From: Terriglobia bacterium
Lineage (GTDB): Bacteria; Acidobacteriota; Terriglobia; UBA7540
Assembly (NCBI GenBank): GCA_030040315.1
Contig: JASHTY010000331.1
Location: forward strand, 1-42,052
Length of the DNA stretch: 42,052 nucleotides
Direction: 5' to 3'
Part shown: in pieces, positions 37,301-42,052 of the stretch
How the letters are laid out: each line of letters starts with the position of its first letter
Numbering within the stretch: the stretch's first letter is position 1
Made by a program: the position numbers and the translations under genes
Notes under the pieces: model-generated
Told to the model about the DNA's origin: nothing
Databases searched by the model: none
Seen by the model: the letters and a program-made list of their open reading frames with translations, nothing else

Positions 37301-37989
37301 CGGCAGTTGGTATCCTGATTCTCGGGCCCGCATGGAACCAGAGGCCCTACGGGAGTATTCGCCATTTCCGTCGCTGAAGACCTGGCGATTTGTTCCGCTT
37401 TCGCCCGCATGATCAGTTCCTGCTCCCGCCCCTTCGCTGACTGAGGATTAAACTCCGGCGCCAGATAGCCATAGCGTTGCAAAAGTCGCGTGGCAAGCCC
37501 ACGGAAACGGAGGTCATTCGCCAGACGCTCGTAAATCGCGAGGTCCGTCATATCGTCAGGCGCGAGGATTTGGCCTTTCTCAATCGCCTGCTGAGCCATC
37601 AGGTGCTTCAATTCCACCATCAGGCCCACGTTCTTGGTCAGTATCTCCCGAATCTGCTCCGTCGTGGCCGCAACCATTTCCAGATTATCGGTGGCCCAGT
37701 CCGTGACACGCTCCTGTGGGGGTCTTAGTTCCGTAGCTTTCTCTCCAGACTGCCCGGCGGGTTGCTGGACCTGCGGCTGCCCGGCGGTTCGTTCCAGGCG
37801 ATAAGTCGCGGAGGGCCGCTCCTGCTCTTGCGCCGGCTCCTGAGCGAATGATGTGCCACGATAACCCAGCAGGCATACTAAAAGACCAGCCGCCGCCAAA
37901 TGCGCTGAGCGAGGGCGCGCCAAGCTCCCAGGCCTGTCTCCGCGCTTGTCATCAAGTTCTGCGCGGAATTCTCGCTGAATCAACTTCAT
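34384..37989 (-). CDS. Large polysaccharide export protein with multiple SLBB domains (Wza/Poly_export-related)
   Basis: 1201 aa; signal-peptide-like N-term; 'YVLGPGDGLTIDLWGGVSQRFFRTVDREGRLLLPEAGPVMVSGRSLGQVQEDVQRLL' Poly_export domain, then repeated 'xGEVxNPGxYxxxxxxxLxxxIxxAGG' units. Confidence 0.93.
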   Translation of the reverse strand: MKLIQREFRAELDDKRGDRPGSLARPRSAHLAAAGLLVCLLGYRGTSFAQEPAQEQERPSATYRLERTAGQPQVQQPAGQSGEKATELRPPQERVTDWATDNLEMVAATTEQIREILTKNVGLMVELKHLMAQQAIEKGQILAPDDMTDLAIYERLANDLRFRGLATRLLQRYGYLAPEFNPQSAKGREQELIMRAKAEQIARSSATEMANTPVGPLVPCGPENQDTNCRMQSGRSGVGTGTAAEQELETSEPLCDPYFQEDGCPVPANQIEQAPVPLLQQQPGTEEPSPDIQQRQEIANTLMTASITSPTSQSRGNEEMGSLRPQELADVTGGIQPILPENPQQPVQRQLMSTTTRIPQPTVSTEPVEMKSLPNPYAYIPSLYDLYVQAAPRTGHLERFGLDVFRHQRGSLGIPMDLPAGPEYVLGPGDGLTIDLWGGVSQRFFRTVDREGRLLLPEAGPVMVSGRSLGQVQEDVQRLLRTQYRDVSADVSLARLRTVRVYVVGEVVAQGAYDISSLSTPLNALFAAGGITPRGSLRHLRHSRGGQLVEEVDAYDLLLHGVRGDLRNLENGDTLQVPPVGPQVTVDGMVRHPAIYELRDETTLAQALALAGGILPAAALRHIEVQRLEAHETRTMMSLDLDATDPQAVDRQLTAFKVRDGDQIHIFPIASYNASAVYLQGHVLRPGKYAFTQDMRLTDLVSSYKDLLPEPDEHYAEIIRLRPPDWRPVVENFDLQAALANPAESPKLAPLDTVRILGRYDVEAAPIFWVTGEVRNPGEYRTSGQMHLRDAIYQAGGVLPDASLDSAQLFRLQPDGSLKILNVNLTAALSADPLDNVPVQPRDRIIVHRSTYRVDPPSAYIRGEVANPGRYPLGDDMRIADLLSAAGGPTRSADLSSGDLTRYFPIAGKPSSGEHQRVDLAALTADPKLNIPLKDGDVLTVPQLPGWKDLGASITLKGEIKNPGVYGIRPGERLSSVIKRAGGLLPTAYPQGAIFYRRSVRELQEKSRDDLIQRLQQEGSTVKTSLQTTGSEQAQLAQEAAQQQQRAIDALKNAPVSGRLVVRMRPGLRGFENSPQDIEVRDGDILDIPKEPGVVLVVGQVYNSNAITYVPGKNAGWYLSQGGGATRLADRSAVFIIRADGEITSRHQTGWWSTNVLSSVVRPGDTVVVPERPVLGDTRWKNIIALAQIAEAGAITAAIIP

Positions 37990-38016
37990 GGTTACCTCTT
38001 GGTTGAGCCGAAGATA

Positions 38017-38397
38017 TTACGTCAACCCACAAATTGGGCTGCCCTTGGTTCTTAGAACTCCCAGGATGGCTTCTTCCGAGGCCTCGACGTCATGCGAGTG
38101 AATGTTGAGCGATGCCCAGTAGTGAACGGAGTAGTTATGGTGGGGCGCGACCGCAATAACCCGAAGGTCCGGCCGTAGACGCAATACTGCATCACAGATG
38201 CTCGGCCGCTCGCCGAGCTTCTCTTGTGCAATAACTACGACATCCGGGTTCGTCCTCTCGATGCTTACGGGAAGGTCGGCCTCGTCCGCCACTTCCCCGA
38301 CAACTTCGATGTCAGGTTGATCGGAAAAGGTTGTGAGGATCAGTTCCCGCATCAGCCTCGGGCGGTTGGCCACCAATACACGAATGGGTTTGTCCAT
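38017..38397 (-). CDS. Stand-alone degenerate receiver (pseudo-receiver) domain protein
   Basis: 126 aa; NarL-type receiver pattern 'IRVLVANRPRLMRELILTTFSDQPDIEVVGEVADEADLPVSIERTNPDVVVIAQEKLGE' but without the conserved Asp residues; no output domain. Confidence 0.75.
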   Translation of the reverse strand: MDKPIRVLVANRPRLMRELILTTFSDQPDIEVVGEVADEADLPVSIERTNPDVVVIAQEKLGERPSICDAVLRLRPDLRVIAVAPHHNYSVHYWASLNIHSHDVEASEEAILGVLRTKGSPICGLT

Positions 38398-38899
38398 AAC
38401 CCTTCCTGAAGAAGACCATTATTGGTTTTTTTCGCTTTGTGGAAAAGGCTCAATTGGGTACTAAGGGAAGGTACTAAGAACGATCTAACGCGTGGCGCCT
38501 TATGTCTACAACCGCCGTATTATCAGACTAATTGTCAATTTTATCCCTGCTCAACGCTCCTTGACAGAGGTGCAGATCAGTTAATCCTGATCGCCCAAAG
38601 CCGCGACAGAGGTTATCCGAAAGCCGCGATGCCTTATTACTTATAGCCCTTCGTTACAATTGCGTTGGGAGGTGGCAATTTAGGGATCCAAACATACAAT
38701 CAACAGAGTGATGCTTTCTTTCAATCAGGTGTTTTCCCGTACCTGAGCGTCAGTGAATTACCTGACATGTCCGCGTCACAATGGCGGCACCTTGGAGAAT
38801 AACGAGGCCGAGTAGTTTCCGAAAACGGTTCAGCGAAAAGGCGGAGTAATTGCGTAGAGCTTGTTGGAGCAATTGGCGTGATTCGCAGCGCGAGGCGCC

Positions 38900-41092
38900 T
38901 CAGGGTAGGCTGATGTCCAGCGCGTAGAGGTCGGCCGTGGCGCGCACGAGTGAAACCACTGGCGAGCCGTCCGGTGCGACACCGGTCAAGGAGAATCCGG
39001 AGATGTCCGAGCGCAGGAAATTCTCCGCCGTGGCCACGGTTTCCACCCTGCAGTCGCTCACCCGCACTCGCTGAATGGGTTCTTGCGGATTCCCCAGGAG
39101 TTCCTGAACGTAGACGTACTCCCCATGGGGCGACCAATAAGGGAAGCTGAGCCCGCGGCCCTTGATCAAAACCGACCGTCGGTGGGTTTTGAGGTCCAGG
39201 AGCAGCAGGCTGGAGCCATCCGCGGCGGCAGCGGCAACGTAGCGTCCATCGGGGGAAAGCGCATACTCTGCCCCCAGGTCCTGGGAATTGGCAACCATGG
39301 AGCATCGCCGGGTCCTCAAGTCGAGTGAGTAGAGCGCTGGCGGGTCAGAGGTGATCCGGTAGAAAAGCAGCTCACCACCCTGCGGCGACCAAATCGGACA
39401 AGTGTCATGTTCGTTGGTGGGCATGATGCGCTCCGGCTCGCCGCCATTTGAGGAAACCCGGTAGATCGCCAACCCCCTGCCGGGCGTTTGAGCGCTGAAG
39501 GCGATGTGGGCGCCGTCCGGAGACCAGCGCGGCTCGAGGGCATTCATGGGCGAGAAGGTAAGCTGTTGGCGCTGGCTGCCGTCGATGCGGCTTCGCCAAA
39601 CCGTTCCGTGGAAAGCATCGGTAGGGTCACAGTACGCAACCCACTGCCCGTCGGCGGAGAAGCTGACCCAGCGGCCGGGAACTCCGGAGAGAAAAGGGAC
39701 AAAGGCGTGCCGCACGGAATCGAAGCGCTGCAGCTCACGGGCCGGCTGATTGGCGACAAAGAATATTCTCTGCCCGTCGGCGCTCGGCAGGACGGGCGAG
39801 ATGAGCATGGAGGTCGAGTACAACTGCACGGGCCTGATTCCGTCTTTGGTGAAACGGCGATTCACGCCTGGCACGGCCCAAATGCTGCTGCCGCCGTTGC
39901 GAAACGAGCAAAAGATCAAATATTTTCCGTCCGGCGTCCAGCGGCCGTAGAACTCCCCTTCACCCTGGGATGCGGGCGCCGGGCGCCAGCCATCAAGGGC
40001 GGGATGAAGTTGCTCGCCGCCCGCCGAAGCCTCCCAAAGCGAATAAGAATCTGTCTTTGGGTCCCGCCGAACGATCGTAAGAGTCCCCCCTCGCGAGCCC
40101 GGTTCCCAATGGACCTTCATCGAATCCTGAAGGGTTAGAAGCTTTCGGCCCCCGCTACCGTCGGGGTTCACTTCGTACACACCGGACTGATAGCTATAAG
40201 CAATCGCGCTGCCGTCGGGGGACCAAGTGGCTCCGGATGCGACGACGTCACCGACGCGCCGGGGCGGGCCTCCACTCGCTGGCACAATCCACAAATCTCC
40301 AATACCCATCAGGCCGGCATCGCTGAGCACCAGAAGCTCAGACCGCCGGGAAGAGTAGTCGCAGAGGAAGGGTTGGGGAAAAGGTATCTTGATCGCCGCC
40401 GGTTCGCCCCCGTCTTTCGCGATACGGGCAATCCCCCAATTTCCACCCTGGCGCTCGCCGAAGTAGATGGAGTTTTCGTCCGCGGCCAGGGAATCCGCCA
40501 ATTCTGCCCGCCCGAAGTGGGTTAGGCGAACGACCCGCAGCAGCCTGGGAGCGGGCTTTTCGGCCGCCGGCCTGAGCATGACGACCAAGCCAAAACCCGC
40601 CAATGCGCCGCCTGCAATAATCAGGGCCAGCGGCCACCGCGCCCAAACGGACCGGGCTTGCGGCGCCGCAATCTCGGCCGGCGGGGACATGGCGCCCACG
40701 CCCTGGGAGTTTCCGCCATCGGGTTTTTCCAATGGCGCGACGAAGCGGTAGCCGCGCTTGGGGATAGTTTCAATGAATCGCGGCTGGTCGGGGTTATCGT
40801 CCAGCGCCGCGCGGATTTGGCGGATGCAGCGGTTCAAGCCCAACTCGAAATCAACAAAGGTCCCGCTGGCCCAGACCTGGCGCTGAATCTCCTCGCGTGT
40901 CACAATCCGGCCTGCGTGGCTTAGCAGCAAGGCGAGGATCCGCAAGGGTTGCGGCGGCAAGTGAACCTGCGCGCCCTGCCGGCGCAGTTCCAGTTGTTGG
41001 AGGTCCAACTCGAACCCGCCAAACCGGGCCACCGATGGAGCATCAACACTCACGGTGCTAATCCTTTTGGGGTTTCCGACTGAGGCCACCAT
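38900..41092 (-). CDS. Transmembrane winged-helix (OmpR/ToxR/CadC-type) regulator with TolB/PD40-like beta-propeller C-terminus
   Basis: N-term 'FGGFELDLQQLELRRQGAQVHLPPQPLRILALLLSHAGRIVTREEIQRQVWASGTFVDFELGLNRCIRQIRAALDDNPDQPRFIETIPKRGYRFVA'; TM 'WPLALIIAGGALAGFGLVVML'; repeated 'WSPDGxxIAFSxxxxG' motifs. Confidence 0.93.
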   Translation of the reverse strand: MVASVGNPKRISTVSVDAPSVARFGGFELDLQQLELRRQGAQVHLPPQPLRILALLLSHAGRIVTREEIQRQVWASGTFVDFELGLNRCIRQIRAALDDNPDQPRFIETIPKRGYRFVAPLEKPDGGNSQGVGAMSPPAEIAAPQARSVWARWPLALIIAGGALAGFGLVVMLRPAAEKPAPRLLRVVRLTHFGRAELADSLAADENSIYFGERQGGNWGIARIAKDGGEPAAIKIPFPQPFLCDYSSRRSELLVLSDAGLMGIGDLWIVPASGGPPRRVGDVVASGATWSPDGSAIAYSYQSGVYEVNPDGSGGRKLLTLQDSMKVHWEPGSRGGTLTIVRRDPKTDSYSLWEASAGGEQLHPALDGWRPAPASQGEGEFYGRWTPDGKYLIFCSFRNGGSSIWAVPGVNRRFTKDGIRPVQLYSTSMLISPVLPSADGQRIFFVANQPARELQRFDSVRHAFVPFLSGVPGRWVSFSADGQWVAYCDPTDAFHGTVWRSRIDGSQRQQLTFSPMNALEPRWSPDGAHIAFSAQTPGRGLAIYRVSSNGGEPERIMPTNEHDTCPIWSPQGGELLFYRITSDPPALYSLDLRTRRCSMVANSQDLGAEYALSPDGRYVAAAAADGSSLLLLDLKTHRRSVLIKGRGLSFPYWSPHGEYVYVQELLGNPQEPIQRVRVSDCRVETVATAENFLRSDISGFSLTGVAPDGSPVVSLVRATADLYALDISLP

Positions 41093-41238
41093 TATATACC
41101 TCGCAGCCTGTTTTCAATAGCTTGCCTCTGAGGCAGCAGCCAGCGCCTGCCACGCGCATATTTTAAGCATAAGAAAAGCATGCCCCGAGTATTGAGCCGC
41201 CCCGGGGTTTTGCCTAACCTTGCAAACCAATAGCTACC

Positions 41239-42052
41239 GTGAAAAAGCAAAAGGTGCATCGCCCAACCCGAAGTGGAAATTACGTCATGCTTGCGGCGGG
41301 AATTGGAATTAGCATCATCCTGCTGTGCGGCATCGTGGGAGCGAGCTTCTGGCACCGCGCCACTAGGGTTGCGGGGGCATTGCTGAGGGAGGCACCTTCG
41401 GCCTCGAACCCTGGCGGCGCACACCCTTCGTTCCCAAGTGCTCCGCTACCCCTCGCGATTTCGCCTTTGTCGAGCCCCAACCATGTTCCCAATGTCGTGG
41501 CCAGCAGCGCCCCCCCTAGGCCGAAGATCGTTCGGCCCAACCTGCCATTGGTTCCTTCACGCCAATTGGCCGCGAATTACGGCAAGCTGCCGCTGGGCTT
41601 TGAAGCCAATCAGGGGCAGACGGATTCGCGCGTCAAATTCCTCTCACGCGGGCGAGGATATGCATTGTTTCTTACCGGGGACGAGGCCGTTTTGAAGCTG
41701 GAAAAGCCGTCAGGGGCCAGTGGTCAGTCGCCAGTGGAAACAACGCAGAAGCCAGGGGCATCGGCGAACATAGCGCGGACCTTGAGGCCAGGACGTGCCA
41801 GACTAAAGTCCGGCGCTACAACGGCTACAACGACGGACGGGGTTCTTCGCATGAGACTTGTAGGCGCAAACGCCGCCGCGGTAATCGGCGCGGAGGAGCT
41901 GCCGGGCAGGAGCAACTACTTCATCGGCAACGATCCCAAGCAGTGGCGCACCAACGTCCCAAATTACGCCCAGGTGAAATACTCGGACGTCTATCCCGGC
42001 ATAGACCTGGTTTATTACGGCAACCAGAGCGGGCAGCTTGAATACGATTTTG
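41239..42052 (+). CDS. SBBP-repeat/DUF7948-like protein, N-terminal part (3' truncated by window edge)
   Basis: Frame opens at GTG 41239 ([38 protein letters not shown]...) and stays open to the end: '[40 protein letters not shown]...[51 protein letters not shown]'. Absent from the ORF track because no stop lies in the window. Confidence 0.85.
   Translation, partial: MKKQKVHRPTRSGNYVMLAAGIGISIILLCGIVGASFWHRATRVAGALLREAPSASNPGGAHPSFPSAPLPLAISPLSSPNHVPNVVASSAPPRPKIVRPNLPLVPSRQLAANYGKLPLGFEANQGQTDSRVKFLSRGRGYALFLTGDEAVLKLEKPSGASGQSPVETTQKPGASANIARTLRPGRARLKSGATTATTTDGVLRMRLVGANAAAVIGAEELPGRSNYFIGNDPKQWRTNVPNYAQVKYSDVYPGIDLVYYGNQSGQLEYDF

Noticed and set aside
1-42052. tRNA, rRNA or CRISPR arrays
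   Set aside because: No cloverleaf-like, rRNA-like or regularly spaced direct-repeat arrays were noticed by eye; a tRNAscan-SE/Infernal run would be needed to exclude them formally.

Overview
The window looks like a GC-rich, probably acidobacterial-type chromosome segment (inferred from gene content and repeat style; not tested). It opens with the 3' end of an MFS transporter, a universal stress protein and a dicarboxylate/amino-acid symporter (+ strand), followed by a large minus-strand HEAT-like/Gly-rich/PilZ-like protein. The bulk (about 8.6-38.4 kb, mostly minus strand) is a Wzx/Wzy-type exopolysaccharide/capsule locus. It contains a stand-alone degenerate receiver, a multi-SLBB export protein, a Wzz/GumC-like protein, a GDP-mannose-4,6-dehydratase-like enzyme, polymerase/ligase, flippase, GT9, HldE, WecG/TagA-type GT, polyprenyl-phosphate sugar transferase and NAD-dependent epimerase. 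It also holds a GDP-heptose-type module (HddA, transaldolase-family enzyme, GmhA-like, HddC-like), a Wzi-like protein, and an unusually large set of SAM methyltransferases. A sedolisin (S53)-like secreted protein and an FkbM methyltransferase precede the locus. A winged-helix/TolB-type regulator and a truncated SBBP/DUF7948-like ORF (missed by the ORF track because it runs off the end) close the window. Main second-look items: the heptose module with an embedded transaldolase, an internally deleted IS256-like element with TIRs and an exact 8-bp TSD, a three-block collinear methyltransferase relic, a receiver lacking its phospho-acceptor Asp, a PilZ-like fusion, and several long inverted repeats. 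No rRNA, tRNA or CRISPR was seen. All family calls were made by reading motifs, without database searches.
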